64,000 nucleotides of DNA, taken from NCBI GenBank assembly GCA_030248135.1, contig JASANC010002691.1:78542-142541 (forward strand), given 5' to 3'. Positions 55,901 to 64,000 of the stretch are shown piece after piece (position 1 is the first letter of the stretch; every line of letters starts with the position of its first letter). This DNA comes from Theristus sp. LFF4_11. Taxonomy: Eukaryota; Nematoda; Chromadorea; Monhysterida; Xyalidae. The position numbers and the translations under genes were made by a program. The notes under the pieces were generated by a model. The model was given only the letters and a program-made list of their open reading frames with translations. It did no database searches and was not told the origin of the DNA.

Positions 55901-58900
55901 TTTTGATCCCTGAGAGGCTGCAGTTTATGTTTGTTATTTTCATGTTAAATGATGCACATCTTTGGTTTGAAAACCTGTCACTTTATGCATGTTGGAGAGA
56001 TCGACCGGAACGGAGTGTTTGCACTGATGAGTTAGACAATTTTGTTATTTTGATTTGTGCAGTTTCACGATTTTGTCAGTACTTCTTTTCGTTCTCATTT
56101 AAGATCGCACCACAAGCGCAAAAAGCGTCTATCTGCAATACCAGCGTCACAAGAGAGCATATCCGGCACCAATGGCAGCCAGCCAACTGTAAATTTACAA
56201 TTGGACAGGTGAGTATAAAAGTTGAGATTCTGCATAAAAAGCGAATAAAATAGAGAGTCTCTGCTTGTAAAATCTATAAGAAAAACAAAAATGCACAGTG
56301 AGTCGAGTGACAACGATGATTCCGTTGCTGATAATGACGGGACGATTGACGACACCGGTTTGCCGCGTCGGTCCGCATCGGGTACGATTACATTTTTAGT
56401 TTCTCCGTAGATTTCTATTTTACTGCAACAATAGGATGTTTAATAGCATCCGAAAGCTGAGTTAAAGTCAACAAACCCTTTTTCAGCAGTGAATGCATCT
56501 TCCATGAGCACATATGCGTCAATGCGGGTTGGTGCCAGCAGTATGGAGGATGAGACGATGAGTGTGCGCAGTGAGACCGCCGGTCTTGGTGGGAGCGTCG
56601 GCGGGGCGTCACCGTTGATGCTCAGAAATCAGCAGAATCATCAGCAGTCTGCTGCTGACGATGCTGACGAACACGTGGCCACAATGTGGCTCGGCACTGA
56701 GGATGGCGCGTAAGCAAGCCACTCGTCACATTTGCAGAGCGTTTTAAAACGTTTTTTACTGCAAAAGCACATTTGATTGTTGATACTAGACATCTACGTG
56801 GTTCTTTGGTTTTGCATGGAGTATATACGTTTTTAGCGTCGTCGTCTACAACCACAATGACAACCTTCGATCTCGGCGCAGTAAACTTCGAGCGCAACAT
56901 GACTCTGCAATCAGTTCCATGATGTGAGTGACTGAAGACGTTGTAGTTGAGGCTGAAAGTTAAATAAAGAACTTTCCATCCGTGGACAATTTTTAGCCAT
57001 GTCGAAGACAAAGTGTTCGTTGGCTTGGTCAACGGTGAACTACTGTGTTATTCTCGATATCCTGGTACTTTAAAAAAATTCTATGCTGTGATATTTTTTA
57101 TTAAAATCAATTCTAAAATTATGCCTATTTTTTTCTACAGAGGACAACTGGGCGTGGGACTTGACGCGCTACACAACAGTTCAGTTTAACATTGAGCTGA
57201 TTGGTTCGCTGAGTGCGCTGGTGAATGTTCCAAGTCGATTATGGTGTAGCTGTCGAAATCAAATCCACGTCGTTAATTACCACACGATGGCGCATGACGT
57301 ACGAAGTTTTCATGGTTTTACAGTTTTGGAAAATTTTTCTTATTTCTTAATATAGTTTACTTCTTAACATTCTTTTTATTGATAAATCCAAAAAAACTAA
57401 AGACTTTCTGACAGCTCAGGTTTCCCAGTGTACCATTATTTTATAACAGACTTTGGCTCAAACACAAAGCTTACTTTACAACAACGTTGCATAGATGTTG
57501 CAAAACAATGTCTTTTCTTGTGGTGATTTTTAAATTTTTTCGATGTTTTGGGGTGATTATATACAAGACCTCTTCCCTCTACCAGGAATCATTCCACGTG
57601 AACAGCGACTCAGACACGAGCATCGCGTGCATGGCAACCAGTGGGCTCGGCGTTTGGCTGGCCGTGCATGGCAGTCCGGTGATCAAGCTGCATCATGTGC
57701 TCACGTTCGAGTGCCTGCTCGAGGTCAACGTTTGTCCGGTCGTAACGAAAACTCTTGCTGGTACGTTTCCTGTCTAAAATCTTTATTTTTTAATGTCTCC
57801 GAGGAGATCCGTACTTTTCAACTTTTTGTTGCGGACTGCGGCATTAAAGTTGAGTGTGAGCTAATTAATCTATGTGTCGGTTAGTGATTGGATTTTGTAT
57901 TTGATTGGATTTATAACGTGTGTGGATATGTTCAGTGGGCTTGCTTAGAGTAAAATTTTATGCTGAGATAGTCCTGGGCCACAGCCCTTTTGTTTGAGGC
58001 AGAATATCAAACAAATTTTAAAAGTATTTCCTGAAATTGTAATTATGCCAATTGCCAAGCAATACCGGTGACTACACCAAATCTTCGGTTGTTATCTATG
58101 ATCCTCGACAGCACCACAACTTGCCTCGTCTTCTAGGTTGTGATGACATCATTCGCCAGCACAAGCTCGCCTGTCTCCGGGTGACCTCGTTGCTCTGCTG
58201 CAAGGATCTGCTCTGGGCCGGCACATCCGCTGGCGTCATTCTGAATCTCAGGCTGCCGCATTTGTCGCACAACAGCACGCGGCTAGCCAGCTCTCAGGGA
58301 ATCACTGGTGCGTTTTTTTCTTGGGGTTTGTATGGAATGGTGGAACTGGCTGATATCCAGGGTTTGGAGCCAAGCAGAGGCCGATCTCCAGTGGGTTTTG
58401 AGAGATCGTTAAAAACTCAAAATTGGTAGAGCGTCCGGACTCGAAACTAAAAATGTGGCCCAACATTAAAATATTTGTGGTAACAACTGGAAGTCAAAAA
58501 AGTTTCATCATCGGCTTCCAGTCAGCCCTGTCGGTCATTGCGGCCAATGTCGATTTCTGCTCTGTGTCGATCCTCAGTTGCCGTCGTCTCGGTCGGACAG
58601 TTTCACGGTCAGCGGCGTCACGGACTGCGCGCGGCGCCGTCGCTCTTTGAATGTCGCCGCGCTGCATCAGGGCAAGGTTTGGAGGTTTTTCGGCTTTCGT
58701 TTCTGTTTTTTATTTTCAAATGTTTTAAGAAACGTTTCACCCCTTTTTTCTTATGTACCCGTCTGTCAATAAAAATTAAACGATTGTTCCAGAGGGTTGC
58801 TTTCAGTTTGCTTTGCAACCTAAAAGAGAAAGATGTGTGTTGCGTTAAAGTAGTAATAAACCGTGAACTGATTTTATGAAGTTTCTTTTTTATCCAGATG

Positions 58901-59014
58901 TTCGTGATTGCCGGCGGTGAGGGCTTCGAAGACTTCCAAGATTTGACCACCGATGAGACGGACGACATTGGCACTGAGGACAGCATCAATCACGTGCTCA
59001 TTTGGGCTGTTTGA
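34967..59014 (+). CDS. Rho guanine nucleotide exchange factor, ARHGEF17/TEM4-like (long isoform)
   Basis: The 5' unit has seven exons: 34967-35617, 35842-36084, 36623-37014, 37335-37464, 37791-37901, 38025-38288 and 39087-39359 (688 aa, low complexity, Gln/Ser/Ala-rich). Common exons: 52681-52758, 53021-53203, 53284-53400, 53499-53591, 53929-54156, 54365-54468, 54538-54626, 54729-54841, 54899-55017, 55085-55176, 55272-55348, 55425-55627, 55801-55830, 56104-56208, 56299-56381, 56487-56709, 56837-56923, 56997-57064, 57141-57298, 57586-57760, 58137-58307, 58522-58676 and 58898-59014. Every junction is in phase; the long form is 1643 aa. The DH domain (about 689-921; LIMPVQRIPRYELLIK) catalyses GDP/GTP exchange on Rho. 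A PH-like part follows, then a C-terminal beta-propeller (MWLGTEDG, ATSGLGVWLAV, CDDIIRQHKLACLRVTSLLC). The DH and propeller wording matches ARHGEF17; ARHGEF10 is the nearest alternative. Confidence 0.9.
36085..36600 (+). repeat. degenerate GGGTCAA minisatellite in RhoGEF intron 2
   Basis: Dozens of copies of a 7-12 bp unit around GGGTCAAAA or GGGTCAAT, all in the same orientation, fill almost the whole intron between the exons at 35842-36084 and 36623-37014. Direct frames across it are artefacts of the repeat. Confidence 0.88.
38402..38841. mobile_element. MITE of the CAGTCGAACT family, copy 4 (440 bp) in RhoGEF intron 6
   Basis: Ends CAGTTGAACTCTATTATAT and TATTATAGAGTTCGATTG are inverted. 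CTGATTGGTCGACCGAG, the CTCCGCACCCTTCTTTTTCG motif and inner GTCGTC runs occur in both arms. The centre is an AT-rich hairpin with GACGACGTCGTCGTCGTC. It is longer than copies 1 and 3, so the family spans at least 121-440 bp. Confidence 0.85.
39343..39480 (+). repeat. duplicated exon end and donor site of RhoGEF exon 7
   Basis: The exon 7 end CTGAGACGGCACGAG followed by GTGTG recurs 117 bp later as CTGAGACGGCATGAG followed by GTGTG. The second donor keeps the register (117 is a multiple of 3), but an in-frame TAG at about 39453 lies between, so using it would truncate the protein. It looks like a decaying tandem duplication. Confidence 0.6.
41576..41968 (+). CDS. alternative first exon B of the RhoGEF gene
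   Basis: The ATG at 41576 follows an A-rich leader and opens 131 codons ending at donor GAT|GTTAGT in phase 0, the phase needed to join the DH exon at 52681. The peptide is Ser/Pro/His-rich, then strongly basic (SPVRGLSALVRRRLYRKLRS). No domain. Its features match the other alternative starts: low complexity, a basic Leu/Phe/Arg patch, and a location inside the 13-kb intron. An isoform of about 1086 aa is predicted. It could instead be an independent short gene, but the in-phase donor and lack of a nearby stop favour an exon. Confidence 0.6.
43297..43562. mobile_element. 266-bp MITE with TACCGTAAAGTCTTGCATAT ends
   Basis: The left end TACCGTAAAGTCTTGCATAT and the right end ATATGCAAGACTTTACGGTA are a perfect 20-bp inverted repeat and continue imperfectly inward (AAGGT/ACCTT). 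The interior repeats the module CTTATAAGTGGGAGGA. It lies in the large RhoGEF intron, 220 bp before alternative exon C. It is unrelated to the other MITEs here. Confidence 0.82.
43783..44960 (+). CDS. alternative first exons C1 and C2 of the RhoGEF gene
   Basis: The ATG at 43783 opens a 211-nt exon ending 43993 in phase 1 (TCT G|GTGAAT). An exon with a matching phase-1 acceptor runs 44785-44960 and ends TTT GTT|GTAAGC in phase 0, ready for the DH exon. Together they give 129 residues, Ser/Thr/Arg-rich with the basic patch LFSKFIARNRFSYRRWHSTS. The phase agreement across two exons is good evidence that this is a real 5' unit. A MITE (44249-44672) lies in the intron between the two exons. No domain is recognised; the N-terminus may direct localisation. 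Confidence 0.6.
44249..44672. mobile_element. MITE of the CAGTCGAACT family, copy 5 (424 bp)
   Basis: CAGTCGAACTCACTAAAATG and its inverse CATTTTAGTGAGTTCGACTG form a perfect 20-bp terminal pair with TA on both sides, the cleanest copy. AATCAGCTGATTGG lies next to both ends. The interior carries GCGACGACGTCGTCGTCG and the CGGTGCGGAGTGTGAGCAGC motif shared with copies 2, 4 and 6. Confidence 0.9.
44961..46807. other. part of the large RhoGEF intron, only one weak exon candidate
   Basis: This stretch between alternative exons C2 and E holds the candidate micro-exon at 45628-45669 and otherwise AT-rich DNA. Frames at 44961-45504 read on from C2 past its donor and have no coding character. Confidence 0.5.
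45628..45669 (+). CDS. possible short alternative first exon D of the RhoGEF gene
   Basis: The ATG at 45628 opens 14 codons (MELLGRFRKDRNSK) ending AAG|GTTTGT in phase 0. The start context is AACAATGG and the peptide shares the short basic style of the other starts. Evidence is limited by the small size and an imperfect donor; RNA reads joining it to 52681 would decide. Confidence 0.35.
46808..46921 (+). CDS. alternative first exon E of the RhoGEF gene
   Basis: The ATG at 46808 (context AAACCATGT) opens 38 codons ending TCG|GTAAGA, a near-consensus donor in phase 0. The peptide is rich in Ser, Arg and Pro (RRTASMRARTPNPARS), with RxxS motifs that could be kinase sites. It lies between exon D and the CCGTACCG repeat field. 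Confidence 0.5.
47345..49922. mobile_element. candidate 2.6-kb element bounded by CCGTACCG-rich ends
   Basis: AGTTGCCACGGTAACCG at about 47347 and, inverted, a stretch ending CTACCGTGGCAACT at about 49919 form matching ends of about 13 bp. Just inside each lies a 150-200 bp field of CCGTACCG and ACCGTAAAAA motifs with the shared string GTACCGTGCGATTTTAAAAT. A third field (46990-47090) lies outside. There is no transposase frame and I find no clear target duplication, so the boundaries are tentative. Confidence 0.45.
51053..51313. mobile_element. 261-bp Tc1/mariner-type palindromic MITE
   Basis: Ends CAGTGGCGAGCAAAAGTGTT and the exact inverse AACACTTTTGCTCGCCACTG are flanked by TA on both sides. 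The arms continue inward with GGAACGCTGC, GTTGCATCAGCCGTACAAAC and an AACGTTGGGT hairpin, so nearly the whole element is one palindrome. It lies in the RhoGEF intron. Confidence 0.9.
51880..52464 (+). CDS. alternative first exon F of the RhoGEF gene (closest to the DH exons)
   Basis: Paired ATGs at 51880 and 51883 open 195 codons ending AAT GAG|GTGACT in phase 0, 216 bp before the DH exon at 52681. The peptide is Ser-rich with a basic/aromatic patch (RFRFFLMRTASNPSFLHF) and an acidic segment (SASESGDESDDSMIFVDSG) near its end. It has good GC content and no stops, and its length makes chance unlikely. An isoform of about 1150 aa is predicted. Its role is unknown; the acidic and basic blocks suggest regulation by phosphorylation. 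Confidence 0.68.
53650..53772 (+). repeat. tandem duplication of about 60 bp in a DH-domain intron
   Basis: The module ACATGCTATATCACAG(T/C)AATGCAGCAT, with flanking CACACGCA/TGTACATA sequence, occurs twice head to tail between the exons 53499-53591 and 53929-54156. Confidence 0.7.
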
Positions 59015-60559
59015 GTGAACTGTTGGACGTATTCAAATCAAATGATGTTTCAAATATGCTTATTTTGCCATAGAGAATCAAAAAATTTATTTACATACGT
59101 CACGTGTACAGAACAAATCGTTTCATTATTATAGAAGAGTTTTACCAAGAGTTTTTAGTGTATTGTTGTTTTTGTTCATTTTTAATTGTGAATTTCTCCT
59201 GTTGCGCGTCTGCCCGTCTTGTATTGGTGTTCACAGAAAAACAATAAAATAACTTTTGAAACTTTTTGCGCAGATCACTGAACGCAGTCAAGTTTTGCTT
59301 TGAAAAAACGAATGTTGAAATTCAAAGTTGAGAAATCTTCTTGGACGGTCAGCTGATGAAAGCTGCTTTTGAATTGGGCTTACTGATTGGTTCAACCCAA
59401 CCAGTTCGATGCAGCCAATTTGCATGCAGATTCACAAACCATAATATAACCTATTTTTTTAAACGTGTCCCACTGAAATGACGTCATGTGCCGCCAAACA
59501 TGTGCTTGCCGTTCACTGCAAACCAGACTTTCCGTTTAGCCGATTTCTTCATGTAAACAAATGGTGAATGTCGAATCAGTCACACCAAACTGACATTTTA
59601 GTGCCTGTACTTTGACAAACGGGCGTTTTTAAAGCAAATGACGTCATTCAAGTCCGGACACGTTTGAATAAATCCACAATACGCAAATTGCTTATGTTTA
59701 ACAGTGTTTTGATTGCACACGTCACGGAGGTCAGATGACCAAAAAGTTGACGTTTGTTGTGGTCAACAAAAAGTCGACAACACTGGAAGGGAAACAGCCT
59801 TTCACGTGAACACGTGAAACTTCATGATGATAATCCCGTCCACGACATTAGCATGCTCACGCTCATGATCCAATCGCGCGCCCCTGGCGCACGTCAGGTT
59901 ACAAGAGGCATAGTTGTTTTAGGGGGAGTCCTTTCGAAAAATCTTTCAATTATAATGAATAATTTTTTCAAGGTTGGCTTGTCGTACTAAAACACCACTG
60001 ATACTGGCAAACGTTGCCTAAATTAACCTAAACCAAAACGTAATCCTAATTTTAAGTTGAACACAATCCTAACCTAAGCCAAGCCTTTTTAAGAAGGAAG
60101 GTGTCAGAACAATTGCGTTTTGCACAAGTTTTTCTTGAGGACGGAGCGTGTGCACGCACGCTAGTAGTGGATCATGAGCATGAGCATGCAGATGCGAGGT
60201 GCGCGCGCGTTTTAAAAAGGAAGCGCCAGGTGCAGGAGGTATGTCCAAATTTTGTTAGAGAGATTATTTTCATGAAAGTTTTTACTAATTGAAGGGTTAA
60301 ACCTAATTTGGCTCTGAAAATAAAGAAACTGAACGCAGCGCGCCCAGGGAACCGAAAAGCATGATTTTGAAGAGAAAGTTGTGATTTTTGAACAAAAATT
60401 CACGACTTTTGAACAAAAAATTGTGATTTTGGAAACATTTTCGGCACCCCTCGTGAATAAAAAAAATCTTTTTTTGAATCGAGATTTTTTAAATTATTTT
60501 TTTTAATTAATTAAAAACAATTTTTGGCCATCAAACTTGCATTTTCTTTTATCTGAAAA
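59015..60559. other. intergenic region downstream of the RhoGEF gene, no gene recognised
   Basis: After the short 3' UTR come AT-rich DNA and repeat fragments: a CCTAAC/CCTAAGCCAAGCC copy at 60040-60095 and pieces of the GATCATGAGC inverted-repeat family at about 59857-59890 and 60165-60200. Frames are short and have no domain. Confidence 0.5.
59243..59248 (+). terminator. polyadenylation signal of the RhoGEF gene
   Basis: An AATAAA hexamer starts 229 nt after the stop codon at 59014 and is followed by a T-rich stretch. Confidence 0.55.
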
Positions 60560-60745
60560 TTCGTTCAAGACACTTTCTACATAAAGTGACATTATGCTTT
60601 TTTGCCCGGAGTTTCGTGTAACCTTTGTTTTTGGCAGATTTTTTTGACAATTTCTACTTTCATTCAAGTCAAATATCGACGAGCAAAATCCAGATACCGA
60701 CAGAAGCTTCTGCAATTGGTTTCATGAGCTCGTTAATGGACTAGA
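60560..60745 (+). repeat. element C copy outside the main repeat island
   Basis: It matches the inner arms of the composite repeat at 21684-21860 and 23217-23412: TTATGCTTTTTTGCCCGGAG, then TTTTGACAATTTCTACTTTC, then CAATTGGTTTCATGAGCTCG. Because it occurs 37 kb away without the mariner-like core, element C is a separate dispersed family. Confidence 0.75.
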
Positions 60746-60772
60746 CGACAGTAAAACACTTTAAGTTTAACT

Positions 60773-61193
60773 AGTGGATCATGAGCAATGAGCAATGCTG
60801 ATGCGGGGCAGGTGCATATCATAATGAAGCGTTGCGCGCAAAGCTTCATTATGATATGCACCTGCCCGGTTGGCCTACATGTTTAAACGACTGGTGCAAG
60901 ACATTTGCGTTAAAAGACATTTACCTAGAAACTATCTGCGTGTTTAACGGTTAAAATAAAATACAATTCTCAGAATATGTCCTGAACCTAATCCTAAACA
61001 AAGCCTGAACCTAATCCTAATTCTAAGTTCAGCCCTAAGCCTAAGCCAAGCCTTTTAAGAAGTGCGGTGCATGAGCAAATAGTGCACGTGACCACTCCAG
61101 GGAAGGGAATCCATTCCATAATCCTAATCCTGTTTAAACATGTAACATTAGGCACCTGCCCCGCATCCGCATTGCTCATTGCTCATGATCCAC
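60773..61193. mobile_element. inverted-repeat element with GTGGATCATGAGCAATGAGC ends and an inner perfect hairpin
   Basis: The left end GTGGATCATGAGCAATGAGC and the right end GCTCATTGCTCATGATCCAC are inverse copies; the arms continue to GCAGGTGC. Next to the left arm is a second hairpin, 60806-60830 against 60843-60867: 25 bp, perfect, with a 12-nt loop. The right half carries CCTAATCCTAA repeats (60985-61060). Confidence 0.75.
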
Positions 61194-61226
61194 TGGCGCG
61201 CGTGCACACGCTCCGCACTCAACATA

Positions 61227-61988
61227 CAGTCTATCTCGCTAATATATGCAACTCGCTGATTGGTCGGCTCCTCACGCTCCGCACCCCTGGGAACGGGATT
61301 CAGAAAATATCATGTTTTTTTGTTGTTCAGCGGTTTGTTTTCATTTTTTTTCATGCCGAAAAAATTCTAAATCAAAAACTACAAAATTCCAAACGTTTGA
61401 ATTGGTAAAAAATTAGTAAACTGAAGTTTTTTTGGTTGATTGACGGCGACGACGTCGTCGAGAATTTTTGCTTTCAAACGTACCGCTGGCCGCTGCTGCG
61501 TGTTCAAAACAAATTTAAAACAAACAAACAAAATAACAAAACTTGCTTCCAACGATTTCGACGGTTTTCATCCCGCTTTTAACAATTGATTCATTGGGTG
61601 CGCCATGTCCATTCATTGTTGTTCAAAGATTGTTCACATTGTCAATAAATACTGTCACCTGCTGCGTTCTTCTTCTCTGTGCTTCGGACACACAGTAGCG
61701 GCCAGCGGCGGCACGCTCTTTTCATGCCTAAAGGCAAAAACTAAACCAAAAACCATAGACGACGTCGTCGTAGTCAATCAACCAAAAAAGACATTTTTTG
61801 ACATTTTGACCAATGCAAATTTTTGGAATTTGGTAGTTTTTTATTTAGAATGTTTTTTCGGCATGAAATAAATGAAAACAAACCGTTGAACAATGAAAAA
61901 CATGATTTTTTCTGAATCCCGTTCCCAAGGGTGCGGAGCGTGAGGAGCCGACCAATCAGCGAGTTGCATATATTAGCGTGATAGACTG
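61227..61988. mobile_element. CAGTC-type MITE, copy 6 (762 bp, diverged ends)
   Basis: CAGTCTATCTCGCTAATATA at the left and TATATTAGCGTGATAGACTG at the right are flanked by TA. The subterminal CTGATTGGTCGGCTCCTCAC and CTCCGCACCCC motifs tie it to copies 2, 4 and 5. Both arms also contain the ATTCAGAAAAT / TTTTCTGAATCCCG pair and GACGACGTCGTCG. The interior has no transposase. Confidence 0.82.
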
Positions 61989-63145
61989 TAAACTCGTTCA
62001 AAACGCAGTTATTTTCATTCTTGCTTTCTTAAAAAGGCTTGGTTTAGGTTAGGATTAGGTTAGGAACAGGTTTTGATTAAGAGGCTCAAGTTTGGTTTTT
62101 AGGTTTAGATCCGTTTTAGCAATGTCCGAGAACATCCAATTGTGGAGCGTGAGTTAACTGGAGCGGGTTGCGTGCTGCTACATCCTTCAAATCAGCCGCA
62201 GCCATCCCATCTCGATGTTTCAATTTTTGGAAAAAAAAAAAGAGTGGAGAGTATGAGTAGGGTGGGTTTTGCCTTCCTTTCGTTCTTGTTTGCTTTGGCC
62301 TTTATGGATGGATGTATTAAATTGGTTTGGTTGGCTGTTTTGCTTTTCTTTTCGTTGCGGTTGGAATAAATTGGATGTCGTTCGGAAATCACCAAATGAC
62401 GAAAATTCACCACTCAAATTCAGTCCACCACACTTCTCGTGTCGCTCGTTGGTTAAGTCAACGGAACGTTAAGTCAACGGAAAAAATAAAAATAAATAAA
62501 TAAACGGAACGGATTCGACGACACGAATACGAAGAAAGGATTCCCATGCCACGCAGCTTGTGTTGAGGACGCAAACAAAATGGTGGATCCAAATGATTCA
62601 TGTACCGATTCTTTATTTCTTTGGCAATTTTGCGATTCTTTGGCACTCTTTGGAAGTCAATTTCAATTCAAAGCGACGAGCTCAGCGCGGCGAGCAGAGC
62701 TGCATTAGCATTCACTTAAACTTAACCAAACATGATCTGAATAATGAGTGTCGGATTGAGCAGTGACTGTGATTTTTGGATCCTGCCAACTCGACGCTCG
62801 TTTTTTCAATCATGAAAAATTGCCAGCTGACAAATTAAAACATTGGAGATTCACGCAAATGCATTCCCAATTCGTGCAGTCAATTCAATTCTGAACTGAA
62901 CTGTTGAACCGCACTCACTAAAGTACCGACATTGAACAGCGACTGTGTGCTTTGCGGCGTTCCTCAGCGGCCTTCCAATTATTGACTGGCAGATAAGCAG
63001 AAGAAGCATTCATGAAGAATAGCGGTTTTTTCAAAACGGCTTGCAAACGAGCGAGTCGAACAACGCGTGCAAATGAACTGATTTTCTAGCCTTACGCGTT
63101 TGATTTTGCCACGAATACGAATGAAGGTGAGTGTACGCGGTGCAG
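61989..63145. other. region upstream of the recognised PIG-U exons, no exon identified
   Basis: The missing N-terminal exons of PIG-U would be expected here or further left, yet I see no frame with the family's luminal or membrane motifs. The stretch has an inverted CCTAA-type repeat at 62030-62075, a duplicated CAACGGAACG/GTTAAGTCAACGG motif at about 62455-62480 and a CATTCATGAAG fragment at about 63005. Confidence 0.45.
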
Positions 63146-63970
63146 GCATCCGGCGTTGCAGAGCTGATGCATTTATGTTGCTGTTCGAACTGCTGGTGCT
63201 AATCTCAGTGTTCAAGCCTTTCCCGAGTCTGGCCGACACGGCCGTCTACTTGTCGATGCTGCCTGCGTTTCAGCATTTGTTTCGATGTGCGTGCATGTTC
63301 TTTCGTAAATTGCAAGTTTTTTTGTGAAACGCAGCAAGTTATAGCGGTTTTTTGTGTCTGTGCAGTTCTGCCGCACATGCTGACCACGTGCACGGCCATG
63401 ATTGTGCCCGTGATACTGGCACCGGTGATGTGGTCGCTCTGGATTGACGTCGGATCAGCAAACGCAAACTTCTTTTTTGCCGTCATACTGTTTTAGAACA
63501 CTGCCCAGGTTCGCTCTTTTTGTGGTTCTTAATATGCAATCAGCCACTTTTCTAATCCACAGCGGTTTTTGATGACGTTCTGTTTGCACAAAGCATTAGT
63601 TCCATGCTTGATGCCGGCAATGCAAAATTGCTAAGCAACCCTGTCTCCTCTTTTGTCAGCCAGGCTCACTTCAGCAATTTTGAAGTGGAGAGTCAAACAT
63701 GAATGAAACTCCCCACCTCGCGCGCGCACGGGTCGCAGAACTAGAAGAAAAGCTGACAGTCTGAATATTTCTGTGCAGATCTTTCTGCTGACCGACTTTC
63801 TCTATGCGTACCACAGCCTGGAGGCTGCATGTCGCTACGGCATCAAGCGCACGTTTGAAGCACACGATGAACACGGCAGTCCTGTGCAAACCGAATATCG
63901 GGTACGCTTCAACAAGACGATCTTTGGCTCCTGGGTGAAACTGCCCTACCGGGAACCGCATGAAGGATGA
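63146..63970 (+). pseudogene. PIGU: GPI transamidase subunit PIG-U, C-terminal exons with an in-frame TAG
   Basis: Three exons fit: 63146-63286, 63366-63508 and 63779-63970, with GT-AG borders and agreeing phases. They match the C-terminal third of PIG-U, a multi-pass ER membrane subunit of the complex that attaches GPI anchors: FKPFPSLADTAVYLSMLPAF, APVMWSLWIDVGSANANFFF and IFLLTDFLYAYHSLEAACRY. The family is about 435 aa; about 158 codons are seen and no N-terminal exons are recognised. The middle exon contains TAG at 63494-63496, between AVILF and NTAQ, where the family has an aromatic residue in a membrane segment. Everything after the TAG still reads well to the stop at 63968-63970. This is either a recent pseudogene, a base error, or an exon that uses an earlier donor such as GCC|GTCATA. 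Classed as pseudogene only provisionally. Confidence 0.7.
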
Positions 63971-64000
63971 CGTGATGTGGTTATCATGCCCATTCGCGAG

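Noticed and set aside
58052..58136. 5' extension of the RhoGEF propeller exon at 58137
   Set aside because: The only upstream AG gives the wrong phase; starting at 58137 restores the conserved CDDIIRQHK join in phase.
63090..63145. Extra PIG-U coding (LTRLILPRIRMK) directly upstream of 63146
   Set aside because: Any intron between it and the conserved exon would be 19-35 bp or out of phase, and reading through inserts residues not expected in the family.
1..64000. tRNA, rRNA or CRISPR-type features
   Set aside because: I looked for cloverleaf box motifs, rRNA-like blocks and regularly spaced repeats and saw none that hold up; the tandem repeats are irregular or transposon-derived.

Overview
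This is a eukaryotic (animal) nuclear window. Every recognisable gene is cut by GT-AG introns, most exons are 80-250 bp, and the products are metazoan families: a mesh-like NIDO protein, a matrix metalloproteinase, a secreted C-type lectin, ubiquitin-conjugating enzyme UBE2G1, a RhoGEF of the ARHGEF17 type, and the GPI-transamidase subunit PIG-U. The UBE2G1 sequence looks ecdysozoan, somewhat nematode-like, but I cannot name a species. The background is moderately AT-rich and heavily loaded with small transposons.

Layout. 1-2.5 kb: the 5' part of a mesh-like gene on the minus strand, running off the left edge. 2.5-7.0 kb: no gene recognised. 7.0-10.6 kb: a complete seven-exon MMP on the plus strand, converging on a five-exon secreted C-type-lectin/PAN-like gene on the minus strand (11.0-13.5 kb). 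13.9-15.1 kb: a mariner-like remnant and a MITE. 17.5-20.7 kb: a complete five-exon UBE2G1 on the minus strand, with two transposon copies in its last intron. 20.8-33.2 kb: a repeat island with nested inverted repeats, oligo-G arrays, three-copy 'element D', a miniature LTR element inside one element D copy, an 827-bp hAT-type element with an 8-bp target duplication, and a short LTR element with identical 426-bp LTRs. 35.0-59.0 kb: a very large ARHGEF17-like gene on the plus strand, with one seven-exon 5' unit and five further candidate first exons, all joining in phase 0 to the DH-domain exons. 59-63 kb: more inverted-repeat elements. 63.1-64.0 kb: the C-terminal exons of PIG-U, with an in-frame TAG in an otherwise conserved exon.

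The genes do not form a pathway: they act in cell junctions and the extracellular matrix (mesh, MMP, lectin), ubiquitination (UBE2G1), Rho signalling (ARHGEF17) and GPI anchoring (PIG-U). The most notable points are the alternative-promoter layout of the RhoGEF, the PIG-U stop, two apparently very young non-coding LTR elements, and the oligo-G repeat field. All exon borders were derived by eye from splice consensus, reading phase and family conservation, without alignment or RNA evidence.
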